DNA of 14,686 nt from Candidatus Peregrinibacteria bacterium CG11_big_fil_rev_8_21_14_0_20_46_8 (GCA_002796025.1 PCVQ01000015.1:13100-27785), one strand, 5' to 3'. Shown: positions 1 to 9,241, numbered from the stretch's first letter. Notes: generated from the sequence alone by a model not told the origin. Made by a program: numbers and translations.

Positions 1-2598
<2,598 letters not shown>

Positions 2599-2599
2599 T

Positions 2600-2766
2600 A
2601 GTAATTTCGCCTTTAACTAGCAATTGCTAGGTAAAGCGCAGCTGTGTCTAGAGACACAACTATTGGTGCTTATAATTTTACAATTAATTTGGGTTTGTAA
2701 ATTTTTGCAATGTCGGCGCAAAAATTTACGATTGTTACAGACCAATTGATCAGTTGATTGGTCTGT
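2600..2766 (-). other. 23S rRNA leader: series of local hairpins
   Basis: Between the boxA-like site and the 23S 5' end the leader holds several strong inverted repeats. One is a 10-bp stem (2737-2746 with 2757-2766; arms ACAGACCAAT and ATTGGTCTGT). The next is a 12-bp stem (2697-2708 with 2718-2729; arms GTAAATTTTTGC and GCAAAAATTTAC). A short TGTGTC/GACACA hairpin lies near 2643-2656, and a 14-base palindrome CTAGCAATTGCTAG at 2617-2630. They could be processing sites, RNase III substrates, or structures that prevent misfolding of the precursor. The usual long pre-23S stem between leader and trailer cannot be judged because the 3' trailer is outside the window. Confidence 0.6.
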
Positions 2767-2767
2767 C

Positions 2768-2781
2768 CTAGTTTTCAAAGA
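2768..2781 (-). promoter_or_regulatory. boxA-like antitermination site of the rRNA leader
   Basis: The minus strand reads TCTTTGAAAACTAG. As I recall it, this matches the boxA region of Firmicutes rRNA leaders (CTTTGAAAACT), which binds NusB-NusE and makes rRNA transcription termination-resistant. It lies directly after the U-tract of the leader terminator and before the leader hairpins, about 170 bases upstream of mature 23S. The call is by motif only. Confidence 0.55.
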
Positions 2782-2783
2782 TC

Positions 2784-2816
2784 AAAATAAAAGGGATGTG
2801 CCTTGTGCACATCCCT
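2784..2816 (-). terminator. Intrinsic-terminator hairpin inside the 23S leader
   Basis: On the minus strand, AGGGATGTGC (2816-2807) and GCACATCCCT (2801-2792) form a 10-bp stem with a 5-base loop. It is followed by TTTATTTT (2791-2784). This is a standard Rho-independent terminator, placed between the 23S promoter and the 23S gene. It must therefore be overridden for rRNA synthesis, or else it ends a separate short RNA. Confidence 0.7.
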
Positions 2817-2912
2817 CAACCACTCAAGCCCCGATCGAGTCGAGACATTCAGCTATTACCGCGCTGCCGAGTGGCTAAGGGATGGGCGAAAAGAATCATA
2901 GGTGCTTAAAGC
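2784..2912 (-). promoter_or_regulatory. Attenuator-like leader of the 23S transcription unit (or a short independent RNA)
   Basis: Just downstream of the promoter, the segment 2884-2869 (CATCCCTTAGCCACTC) can pair with 2825-2810 (GAGTGGTTGAGGGATG) over 16 consecutive positions, with two G-U pairs and a 43-base loop. The 3' arm overlaps the 5' arm of the terminator hairpin (2816-2807) by seven bases, so the two structures exclude each other. The upstream stem would act as an anti-terminator. A short reading frame at 2899-2849 (16 codons, ATG to TGA) runs through the 5' arm, but it has no ribosome binding site and may be accidental. The alternative is a roughly 125-nt terminated small RNA. I recognise no known riboswitch, T-box, 6S, SRP or tRNA consensus in it. 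Confidence 0.5.
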
Positions 2913-2918
2913 TGCTCT

Positions 2919-2946
2919 ATTATATTTATAACAGATTAATTGTCAA
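2919..2946 (-). promoter_or_regulatory. Strong sigma70-type promoter for the 23S unit
   Basis: On the minus strand there is a perfect TTGACA (-35, 2946-2941), a 16-base spacer and a perfect TATAAT (-10, 2924-2919). Transcription should begin near 2912. The bases upstream (2947-2970) are very A/T-rich, like an UP element. It is the only perfect -35/-10 pair I found in the window, as expected for an rRNA promoter. It gives a leader of about 310 bases before mature 23S. Confidence 0.85.
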
Positions 2947-2967
2947 ACATTTTGCAAACATTTATTT

Positions 2968-3045
2968 TTAAGCTCAGTCGGCTCGAACTGGCAAAGCCAG
3001 ATTCTCGCTCGACTTCGCGCTCGCGCCGTGCGCTCGCACTCTTTA
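2968..3045 (+). repeat. Dispersed palindromic repeat, copy 1 (REP-like)
   Basis: This stretch between the small membrane-protein gene and the 23S promoter resembles the reverse complement of 13690-13770. Shared blocks are TAAGCT, CGGCTC, GAAC, a short hairpin and GATTCT, followed by a looser C/G-rich tail ending in CTTT. The hairpin is CTGGC-AAA-GCCAG here (2988-3000) and CCGGC-AGA-GCCGG in the other copy, a compensatory base-pair change. No gene is visible in it. Read on the minus strand it follows the antiporter operon, so it may also act as a 3' end structure. Confidence 0.6.
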
Positions 3046-3048
3046 TTC

Positions 3049-3282
3049 CTAAAATAGCGGCCCCAAAACTGAGCCAATAATCGACTGAATTGTGCCGAAC
3101 ATCCAGAGCAACGAGCCGACCGAAATTGCCAAACCAAGCAGTACATAAAAAGTATACGTGCCGCCCTGGCCAAAATAACTTTCGGCAAATCCTATGCTGC
3201 CAGTAAAACGTTTTACTTTATCGCGGTAAACAATAAAGATAATTCCAAGAGGAAATCCAATAAGTCCAACAAGATAACGCAT
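3049..3282 (-). CDS. Small two-helix membrane protein, unknown function
   Basis: This 77-residue protein has two hydrophobic helices, at about residues 4-19 and 44-66. They are joined by a polar loop with the run RFTGSIGFAESYFGQGGTYT (25-44). The GGTYT-like loop gives me the impression of a small conserved CPR membrane-protein family, but I cannot name one and assign no function. It starts with ATG five bases after the stop of the cation antiporter, without a visible ribosome binding site, so it is probably co-transcribed and perhaps translationally coupled. It could be an accessory subunit of the antiporter, but that rests on position alone. The dispersed repeat at 2968-3045 follows its stop codon. 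Confidence 0.7.
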   Translation of the reverse strand: MRYLVGLIGFPLGIIFIVYRDKVKRFTGSIGFAESYFGQGGTYTFYVLLGLAISVGSLLWMFGTIQSIIGSVLGPLF

Positions 3283-3287
3283 GACGA

Positions 3288-4250
3288 TTAAAATGACTGA
3301 AATACAGTATAACTGATATACAGAACATAGGCGGCAATAAATGCAGCGCCTTTCATTCTGCTGAGCATGTGCTTGCGCTCAATAAACATAATTCCAAAGA
3401 GTGAAAATGCGGCAAATACAGCAATCACCATACTAACTTGCAAATTCGGCGTAAATGGCAGTGGCTGAATAAGTGAGGTTATGCCGAGTACAAATAAAAT
3501 ATTAAAAATATTTGAACCTACAATATTTCCAATTCCAATGTCCGCCTCTTTTTTAATACCCGCCACAATACATGTCACTAATTCGGGAAGTGAACTACCT
3601 ACGGCAACAATGGTCAAGCCGATAACAGCCTCGCTAATTCCAATAAGAAGTGCAAAAAAGCGCGCGCTATCGACAATAAAATCACCGCCTAAAGCAAGCA
3701 AGACAATTCCGCCAATAACCATCAGTGAACTGCGGGGCAGAGAGAATTCAGGAATCACTTCGCGTGTTCCTTCAATCTTTGTCATACCAAACGTATAATA
3801 TAAAAATACTATAAAAAATGAAATTAAAACCACACCGTCAATTCGTGATAGTTCCGAAAATGTGCGGGCATCGAAGATTGCATCGTTGACCATGACTGCA
3901 AGCAAAATAGCCGCAAGCAAACTCAATGGAATTTCTTTCCAAATCGTGTTTCTTTGGAGAGCAAGGGGATACATCACGGCCGCTACGCCCAAAATCAAGA
4001 AGGTGTTCGAAATGTTTGAACCCAAAATATTCCCAAATGCAATTTCATAACTCCCCTGAGTTGCAGCAAAAATATTTACAAAAAGTTCCGGCGCAGATGT
4101 ACCGAATGCCACAATGGTCAGACCGATAACGATCGATGGAACACCAAATCGCCTTGCAATAGATGATGCACCAGCAACAAGAATATCTCCTCCCTTAATA
4201 AGTGCGCCGAAACCAAGGACAAAGAGCAGAACATTAAGGAGAATATCCAA
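3288..4250 (-). CDS. Calcium/sodium antiporter, CaCA family (YrbG-like)
   Basis: This is an inner-membrane cation exchanger of the K+-independent Na+/Ca2+ exchanger family, expected to export Ca2+ (or another cation) against Na+ or H+. The 320 residues match the usual bacterial length and show the diagnostic internal duplication. The first alpha repeat has GLTIVAFGTSAPEL (43-56) and GNILGSNISN (73-82). The second has GLTIVAVGSSLPEL (211-224) and GNIVGSNIFN (241-250). The acidic residues E55 and E223 within the SAPEL/SLPEL motifs are the expected ion ligands. About ten hydrophobic helices are visible. The start is TTG at 4250; an in-frame stop lies a few codons upstream and no ATG is near, so TTG is the likely initiator. 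The gene lies 26 bases behind tRNA-Ala and may be read from the same promoter. A 77-residue membrane protein follows it closely. The ion specificity cannot be read from sequence. Confidence 0.93.
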   Translation of the reverse strand: MDILLNVLLFVLGFGALIKGGDILVAGASSIARRFGVPSIVIGLTIVAFGTSAPELFVNIFAATQGSYEIAFGNILGSNISNTFLILGVAAVMYPLALQRNTIWKEIPLSLLAAILLAVMVNDAIFDARTFSELSRIDGVVLISFFIVFLYYTFGMTKIEGTREVIPEFSLPRSSLMVIGGIVLLALGGDFIVDSARFFALLIGISEAVIGLTIVAVGSSLPELVTCIVAGIKKEADIGIGNIVGSNIFNILFVLGITSLIQPLPFTPNLQVSMVIAVFAAFSLFGIMFIERKHMLSRMKGAAFIAAYVLYISYTVFQSF

Positions 4251-4276
4251 AACAAGTTGGGGTTATTTGTATCACA

Positions 4277-4353
4277 TGGTGGAGGCGAGGGGAGTCGAAC
4301 CCCTGACCCCCTGCTTGCAAAGCAGGTGCTCTAGCCAGCTGAGCTACGCCCCC
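4277..4353 (-). tRNA. tRNA-Ala (anticodon UGC)
   Basis: The minus strand folds as a complete cloverleaf of 77 bases. The acceptor is GGGGGCG paired with CGCCTCC. The anticodon stem-loop is CTGCTTTGCAAGCAG with anticodon TGC, and the T arm carries GGTTCGACTCC. The acceptor contains the G3-U70 wobble pair that identifies alanine tRNA. The discriminator base is A and the CCA end is encoded (4279-4277). It lies between the DUF4012 gene and the antiporter gene, with its own likely promoter. Confidence 0.97.
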
Positions 4354-4372
4354 AAGTTTTCAACTGCAACAA

Positions 4373-4399
4373 ATTATATTGTTTTTACTTTTGGTGCAA
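4373..4399 (-). promoter_or_regulatory. Probable promoter of tRNA-Ala
   Basis: A perfect TATAAT (4378-4373) lies 20 bases upstream of the tRNA. TTGCAC (4399-4394), four of six matches to -35, precedes it with a short 15-base spacer. Transcription would start about 13 bases before the tRNA and could read on into the antiporter gene. Confidence 0.5.
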
Positions 4400-4413
4400 G
4401 ATGAATTCTATCA

Positions 4414-6036
4414 TCATAACCTTTGAAAAAAAGAGTAGGTACGCCGTCCCAGCGGATTGCCCCGCCGGTCAAAAATACCATCGATCTCTAATAAATATCG
4501 CTCTTCGGGCTGCCGGCTCATTCCTATAGTAAAAATTTTTACGGTATTTCCCTCTAAACGAACATCACGGATCCGCAGCAGATCATGCCGTTCGCTTACG
4601 GCAAAATCGGTGTCATTCACCGTCCATTTGTCCGGACGCAAACTCGCAGGGTCTATCCCCTCATTAAATTCAAGTTCTAAAACATTTAGAGCAGTTACCG
4701 TTTGGCGAATAGCGCGCGGCGGCAAATTGTCACCGTCTATTCTAAATGAAATACGGCGGTCTTCAGTTAAAAATCCTTTAAAGATTGCGACATTATCGCG
4801 AACCTCAAAATCATCGCTGGTAAGACGCAATCCTACTGGTATCTTTACGCTTATACTATAGTAGTCATTATAAGTTCCGGGCTGCTTCCATAAATACAAA
4901 GAATAACTAAGATCATCAAAGAGTGAGAGTGGAAATTGAATTGGAAATGAAATGCTGCGCTTTCCTTGTGCAGGCACCTCGAATATTTGGCCTGCATAAT
5001 TAAGATTATTGTTTGCGCCGCGAACAATGTTGCCGCCAAAGATATGATCTTGCGGTACAAATGCGCGCACATAGCCGCGGTAATTTAAGCTGAGCGGAAC
5101 CGTTATGTCGTTAGTGTGGTCATAACGAATATCGAGAGCGGCTCTCCCCTTCTCTAAATCGACATCGTAAAAAATCGAACGTGTAACATAACGGTTTGCC
5201 TTGCCACCGCCATAGTTTGCATCAACAACCGCAAGTAAATCTTCGCCGTCCCTCGCCTGCAATACACCGCCCCATCCTTTTTTCTCTACAATTTGTTGCA
5301 AATCATCATCGTGAAAAAAGAAGAGTGCATGCTTTTCTCTAAAACTCTTATGCACTGACGAAAAGAAGCGGGGCAGATTCCATGGCAGCGCAGTTTTGAT
5401 TGCTAATTTTTTCCCGAGCTGGCGCACGCCCTCTTTGCGCCGCGGCAGATCTTCAAGAGAATGCAGATCGACATCGGCGACTTCGGCTTCGATAAATTCG
5501 AGCAGTGTTTCGGCAGTAAATGCTCGGCCATCGACTTCGATACTGCCAACAGCATCGAGCCAATTTTCGACAAAGCCAAAATCTACTGCAATCACGCCAT
5601 CGATCGTTTGAAAGGGCCGCGTTTTGCGTAAAAAAGATTCGAGTTCGGCGACAGATGAAGGAAAATCCGGATCAAAATTGGCATCGCGAAACGTATGCCC
5701 CTGATAGGTTGAATGCGCAAGAAGACGTCCAAGCGGATATGGCGGCGCCACATAGCTGTGATCGTCGACTGTTCCATACACATCCTCTAAATTTAGAGAG
5801 ATCGGTACACCATTTTTTATAGTTAAAATTCCAAATGCAGAAATAAACCCACCGGTAGGGCGGAGTTCATAATTATTCTGGAGTAAAACGAGATAGTGCT
5901 TTTCTCCTCCTGCCAAAGCAAATGGATGCAAAAAAAAGCGGAGGAATGGAAAAAAAGAGATACAAATCCAGAGAGCGAATAGTAAAAAAGAAACAAGAAC
6001 AGCGCTCAGAATATAATGTTTTTTAACAAAATTCAT
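4414..6036 (-). CDS. DUF4012 domain protein with C-terminal SbsA/Big_5-like Ig domain
   Basis: This surface-anchored protein has one N-terminal membrane helix (about residues 7-35), so the bulk is probably extracellular. The DUF4012 signature follows: KHYLVLLQNNYELRPTGGFI (about 46-65), then RDANFDPDFPSS (117-128), then DGVIAVDFGFVENWLDAVG (146-164). The last 90 residues resemble a bacterial Ig-like SbsA/Big_5 domain, with LELEFNEGIDPASL near the start and a DRRGNPL turn near the end. DUF4012 proteins are common in CPR and actinobacterial genomes, and their function is unknown; a cell-envelope role is inferred from the architecture. I chose ATG at 6036 because MNFVKKHY leads directly into the membrane helix. 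A TTG at 6060 would add eight residues. Neither start has a ribosome binding site. An extended -10 (TG-C-TATATC, 6059-6051) would put the transcript start only about 8 bases before the ATG. Confidence 0.88.
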   Translation of the reverse strand: MNFVKKHYILSAVLVSFLLFALWICISFFPFLRFFLHPFALAGGEKHYLVLLQNNYELRPTGGFISAFGILTIKNGVPISLNLEDVYGTVDDHSYVAPPYPLGRLLAHSTYQGHTFRDANFDPDFPSSVAELESFLRKTRPFQTIDGVIAVDFGFVENWLDAVGSIEVDGRAFTAETLLEFIEAEVADVDLHSLEDLPRRKEGVRQLGKKLAIKTALPWNLPRFFSSVHKSFREKHALFFFHDDDLQQIVEKKGWGGVLQARDGEDLLAVVDANYGGGKANRYVTRSIFYDVDLEKGRAALDIRYDHTNDITVPLSLNYRGYVRAFVPQDHIFGGNIVRGANNNLNYAGQIFEVPAQGKRSISFPIQFPLSLFDDLSYSLYLWKQPGTYNDYYSISVKIPVGLRLTSDDFEVRDNVAIFKGFLTEDRRISFRIDGDNLPPRAIRQTVTALNVLELEFNEGIDPASLRPDKWTVNDTDFAVSERHDLLRIRDVRLEGNTVKIFTIGMSRQPEERYLLEIDGIFDRRGNPLGRRTYSFFQRL

Positions 6037-6064
6037 GGTGTTGTTGTCGGGATATAGCAACTCT

Positions 6065-6117
6065 TTTTTTCAGTATAAAATTTGACGTTGCTTTAGGAGA
6101 AGACCATACTGAAAAAA
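6065..6117. repeat. 12-bp perfect inverted repeat between divergent genes
   Basis: TTTTTTCAGTAT (6065-6076) is repeated as ATACTGAAAAAA (6106-6117), with 29 bases between. It lies in the divergent control region of the DUF4012 and sensor genes and overlaps the proposed -10 of the sensor gene. It could be an operator for a dimeric regulator or a stem in the sensor leader. No regulator gene is adjacent. Confidence 0.5.
6082..6110 (+). promoter_or_regulatory. Possible promoter of the GAF/PAS sensor gene
   Basis: TTGACG (6082-6087, five of six) is followed after exactly 17 bases by CATACT (6105-6110, four of six). Transcription would begin near 6117, leaving about five bases before the ATG at 6122. 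The same stretch contains AGGAGA (6095-6100), which looks like a ribosome binding site. It sits 21 bases before that ATG, so one of the two readings must be wrong. Confidence 0.35.
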
Positions 6118-6121
6118 CTCA

Positions 6122-8011
6122 ATGAAAGCAATATTCCAGCGTGGGCACAGCGCCTTAAACAGCAAGCGACATCGCAGTGGCACGGCCTTTGGAAGTGCGG
6201 CTACTATTCCCGAACTTCAAAAGCGACTCACCGAAAATTCTATCTTTATCGATGTCATTTCAAAAATCAATGCACTGATGACGACCGCCACTGATTTTGA
6301 AGAGTTCTGTATCGAAGTCACCGGTGTACTAAAATCGACTTTTCGATTTAAATATATTCAAATTTGGATTCCCGATGAGCAGGATACAAAAATGCTGCGC
6401 CTTGTTACGCCTGATGAATCGGGTACTACAAGAAGAATGCTAAGAACAAGTGGAATCGTAGGACGAGCGATTCAAAACCGCAAACCCGAATTGCAAACGA
6501 ATGTCCACAGTGATCCTGATTACATTAATGTGCATGCCGATACAAAGTCCGAACTGTGTATTCCATTTCTTTGCGAAAACAATGTAATAGGGGCGATAAA
6601 TATCGAAGCTGCGAGTGCAAATAATTTTGAAAAACAAAAAGAAATTCTCCAGATGATAGCCGACAATATCGGCTATGCTATGAAGGTTACGATGCTGCGG
6701 CAAACTGAACTTTATTTTAAAGCTGTAGTTGAGCAAATGAACGAAGGCGTCTGGGTTGGAGATAAAAATGAGTGCACGCTGTATACCAATGCAGCCTTGC
6801 AAAAAATGATTGGCCGGAGCGAAAAAGAACTTATAGGCATGTCCTCTTTTGATCTTTTTGATGAAAACAGCAAACCAATAATTGAAATTGAAAATAAGAA
6901 GAGAAAACGTGGAGAACAAAGCCACTATGAGGCAAAACTTATTACCAAAGAAGGAGGAACCGTCCCGGTAGTACTGCATGCCGTACCTTTTGAAAGTGGC
7001 ACAATGGCAACTATTACGAATTTACATGAGATTCAAGATGCAAAAGAAAAATTGAAAAATGCGGAGCGCTATCTTGCATCAATTGCCCAGAACTGTATCG
7101 ATGCAATTATTGGTGTAGATTATAATAATACGATTTGCAGCTGGAACCTTGGCGCGGAGCGAATGTATGGATATAAAGCATCTGAAATTATAGGTGAGCC
7201 GGTGACAAAAATGGTTCCGCGGGAACTTATAGAAACTGACGAATCAGCGAAAATTTTGGCTGAAGCAAAAAAACGAGGCTTTGTCCGTAACTTCGAAACA
7301 TTGCGTGTGCACAAAAATGGAAAACAAATCCCCGTGCTCGTAACAATTAGCGCAATTAAAAATGATGGCGGAAAAGTAATCGGCTATTCGATTTTGCATA
7401 AAGACATTACCGCAGAAAAGAAGTGGCAATTTGAGCTGCAAGGACGTTTTGAAAAAATGCAGGATGCATATCGTGAAATGGGTTTGCAGCGCCGGCACCT
7501 GGACTACATTGTCGAAATTCTGAATCTCGCTTTAGAAGGAAACAGAACTATTCAACAAATTGGCGGATTTATTGTAAATGCTATGGCGATGATTACAAAG
7601 GCAGATGCCGTAACGCTTCGGCTCTACAATCAAAAAACTGCGCGGCTTGAGTTGCTTGCACAAAATGGCGTAGGAGAAAGCTGGTGGGGCAAAAAAGCCA
7701 TCAAATTTAGCGGCAGTATTCTTGAAGAAGCCGCTGCAAAAGGTGCACCGCTAAAAATCTTGGACATTATTAATCATCCAAAATACACTTCTCCGGCGCT
7801 TGCACGAAAAATGAATTTGCGCTCGGCGCTTGTAGTACCTTTGATTGCCAAAAAGAGCGCGATCGGATCAATGACAATCTATCTTTCTGACGAAAAAAAT
7901 TTAAGTCTCCTTGATAATGAATTTATCGAAATATTTGCGCGCCAAACAGCATTGGCGATTCTTGCAGATGTGCAGTGTAACAATTGCACGCTTAAAAAAG
8001 TTAGCCCTTGA
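6122..8011 (+). CDS. GAF-PAS-PAS-GAF sensor protein without output domain
   Basis: This soluble, probably cytoplasmic sensory protein of 629 residues has no membrane helix. Domains in order are GAF (about 37-190, with IPFLCENNVIGAINIEA), PAS (198-305), PAS (315-432, with GYKASEIIGEP and the PAC-like GYSILHKDIT), a helical linker (432-460) and GAF (462-617, with SALVVPLIAKKSAIGSMTIY). No histidine kinase, GGDEF, phosphatase or DNA-binding domain follows, and the frame ends with TGA 33 bases before the aminotransferase gene. The tail carries a C-x-x-C pair (C619, C622), which might bind a metal or respond to redox. It would have to pass its signal to a partner protein encoded elsewhere. The first 25 or so residues look unlike the rest. 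A different frame downstream of AGGAGA (6095-6100) reads more naturally (LKKLNESNIPAWAQRLKQQA), so a frameshift or mis-set start is possible. Confidence 0.85.
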   Translation: MKAIFQRGHSALNSKRHRSGTAFGSAATIPELQKRLTENSIFIDVISKINALMTTATDFEEFCIEVTGVLKSTFRFKYIQIWIPDEQDTKMLRLVTPDESGTTRRMLRTSGIVGRAIQNRKPELQTNVHSDPDYINVHADTKSELCIPFLCENNVIGAINIEAASANNFEKQKEILQMIADNIGYAMKVTMLRQTELYFKAVVEQMNEGVWVGDKNECTLYTNAALQKMIGRSEKELIGMSSFDLFDENSKPIIEIENKKRKRGEQSHYEAKLITKEGGTVPVVLHAVPFESGTMATITNLHEIQDAKEKLKNAERYLASIAQNCIDAIIGVDYNNTICSWNLGAERMYGYKASEIIGEPVTKMVPRELIETDESAKILAEAKKRGFVRNFETLRVHKNGKQIPVLVTISAIKNDGGKVIGYSILHKDITAEKKWQFELQGRFEKMQDAYREMGLQRRHLDYIVEILNLALEGNRTIQQIGGFIVNAMAMITKADAVTLRLYNQKTARLELLAQNGVGESWWGKKAIKFSGSILEEAAAKGAPLKILDIINHPKYTSPALARKMNLRSALVVPLIAKKSAIGSMTIYLSDEKNLSLLDNEFIEIFARQTALAILADVQCNNCTLKKVSP

Positions 8012-8043
8012 TTCTTGATTACAATTCGCGTACATAGTGAACA

Positions 8044-9240
8044 ATGAAATCATTTTCCCAGCGGATGCAACACTTGGGCACAGAAAATGCCTTTTCTGTG
8101 ATTGCCAAGGCTAAAAAATTCGAGCGCGAAGAGCTCGAACCACAAGGCAAAAAACTCGTTATGCTTCAAATCGGCGAGCCGGCCTTTGATGCGCCGGAAC
8201 ATGTAAAGGAAGCCATGATTGAAGCAGTGCGCAACAACGAGACGCACTACACACCGTCGCCTGGCATTATGCCACTGCGCGAAGCTGTTGCCGCAGAGAC
8301 CTCTAAATTTTCGTGCGAGAAATATGAGGCCGAGGATGTCGTTATTATGCCGGGCGCAAAACCGGTTATGTTCCATATGTTAAATGCGCTGATTGATGCA
8401 GGCGACGAAGTAATTATTCCAAACCCAGGATTTCCCATTTACGAATCGATGGTGAACTACTTAGGAGGAAAACCCGTACCGCTTCCACTTCTAGAAGAAA
8501 GGGATTTCAACTTTTCACTTGAGGATCTTGCGAATTTAATTACCGACAAAACAAAACTCATTATTATCAATTCGCCGCAAAATCCGACCGGCGGCGTGCT
8601 GACGCGTGAGACGCTGGAGGGCATGGCAGAGCTGGCTAAAAAGCACGATCTTTGGGTTTTGAGCGACGAAATCTACAACAAGATTATTTACGAAGGTGAA
8701 CATGTTTCTATTACAAGTTTTGAAGGCATGCCGGAGCGCACGGTAATTTTAAACGGAGCTTCAAAGGCCTATGCCATGACCGGTGTTCGCTTGGGCTGGG
8801 CTGTTACAAAAAATGCAAAAATGGCTGAGTATCTTGAGCAGCTGATTATTAATGATGTCTCATGCACAGCGACGGTTGTGCAGCATGCAGGAATTGCAGC
8901 ACTAAAAGGACCACAAGAGCCAGTTGAGCAAATGCGCGAAGTATATCGTGCGCGTCGCGACCTCTTGGTTTCACTGGTAAATGAGATTCCAGGTATGAGC
9001 TGCCGGACACCGGGCGGCGCATTTTATCTCTTTGTAAATGTACAGCCGATTTTAAAGAAACATGGGTGGACTGCATCAGAATTTGCAGACAAAGTTATGC
9101 GCGAGGCCCATGTTTTAATTTTGCCTGGAACTGCATTTGGTGCTCACGGCGAAGGATACATTCGCTTCTCCTACGTCGCATCGGAAGACAACATTCGCGA
9201 GGGTCTGCGGCGATTAAAAGAGTACGTTAAAACAATCTAA
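8044..9240 (+). CDS. PLP-dependent aminotransferase, class I/II (AspC-like)
   Basis: This cytoplasmic fold-type I aminotransferase of 398 residues has the full family length. Visible motifs are YTPSPGIMPLREAV (69-82), NPGFPIY (127-133), SPQNPTGG (177-184) with the cofactor-contacting N180, SDEIYNKIIYEG (207-218) with D208 and Y211, NGASKAYAMTGVRLGW (237-252) with the PLP lysine K241, and R374 in GYIRFSYVAS for the substrate carboxylate. Substrate specificity cannot be read reliably. The two genes downstream (hydroxypyruvate/glyoxylate reductase, glycerate 2-kinase) suggest serine, alanine or aspartate with glyoxylate or hydroxypyruvate as keto partner. The dehydrogenase gene starts one base after its stop, so the two share a transcript. 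It has no Shine-Dalgarno sequence. A weak TACAAT (8020-8025) could be a -10. Confidence 0.93.
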   Translation: MKSFSQRMQHLGTENAFSVIAKAKKFEREELEPQGKKLVMLQIGEPAFDAPEHVKEAMIEAVRNNETHYTPSPGIMPLREAVAAETSKFSCEKYEAEDVVIMPGAKPVMFHMLNALIDAGDEVIIPNPGFPIYESMVNYLGGKPVPLPLLEERDFNFSLEDLANLITDKTKLIIINSPQNPTGGVLTRETLEGMAELAKKHDLWVLSDEIYNKIIYEGEHVSITSFEGMPERTVILNGASKAYAMTGVRLGWAVTKNAKMAEYLEQLIINDVSCTATVVQHAGIAALKGPQEPVEQMREVYRARRDLLVSLVNEIPGMSCRTPGGAFYLFVNVQPILKKHGWTASEFADKVMREAHVLILPGTAFGAHGEGYIRFSYVASEDNIREGLRRLKEYVKTI

Positions 9241-9241
9241 T

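Noticed and set aside
2862..2918. tRNA-Ser/Leu-like string CTGCCGAGTGGCTAAGG on the plus strand
   Set aside because: No acceptor stem, T arm or GGTTCGAATCC follows, and the bases are better explained as an arm of the attenuator stem on the minus strand.
3481..4404. Plus-strand reading frames opposite the antiporter and tRNA
   Set aside because: They are antisense to a well-supported antiporter gene and a tRNA and have no family features.
4414..8011. TGA recoded as glycine
   Set aside because: TGA ends the DUF4012, sensor and MFS genes at the natural ends of their domains, so the standard code fits.
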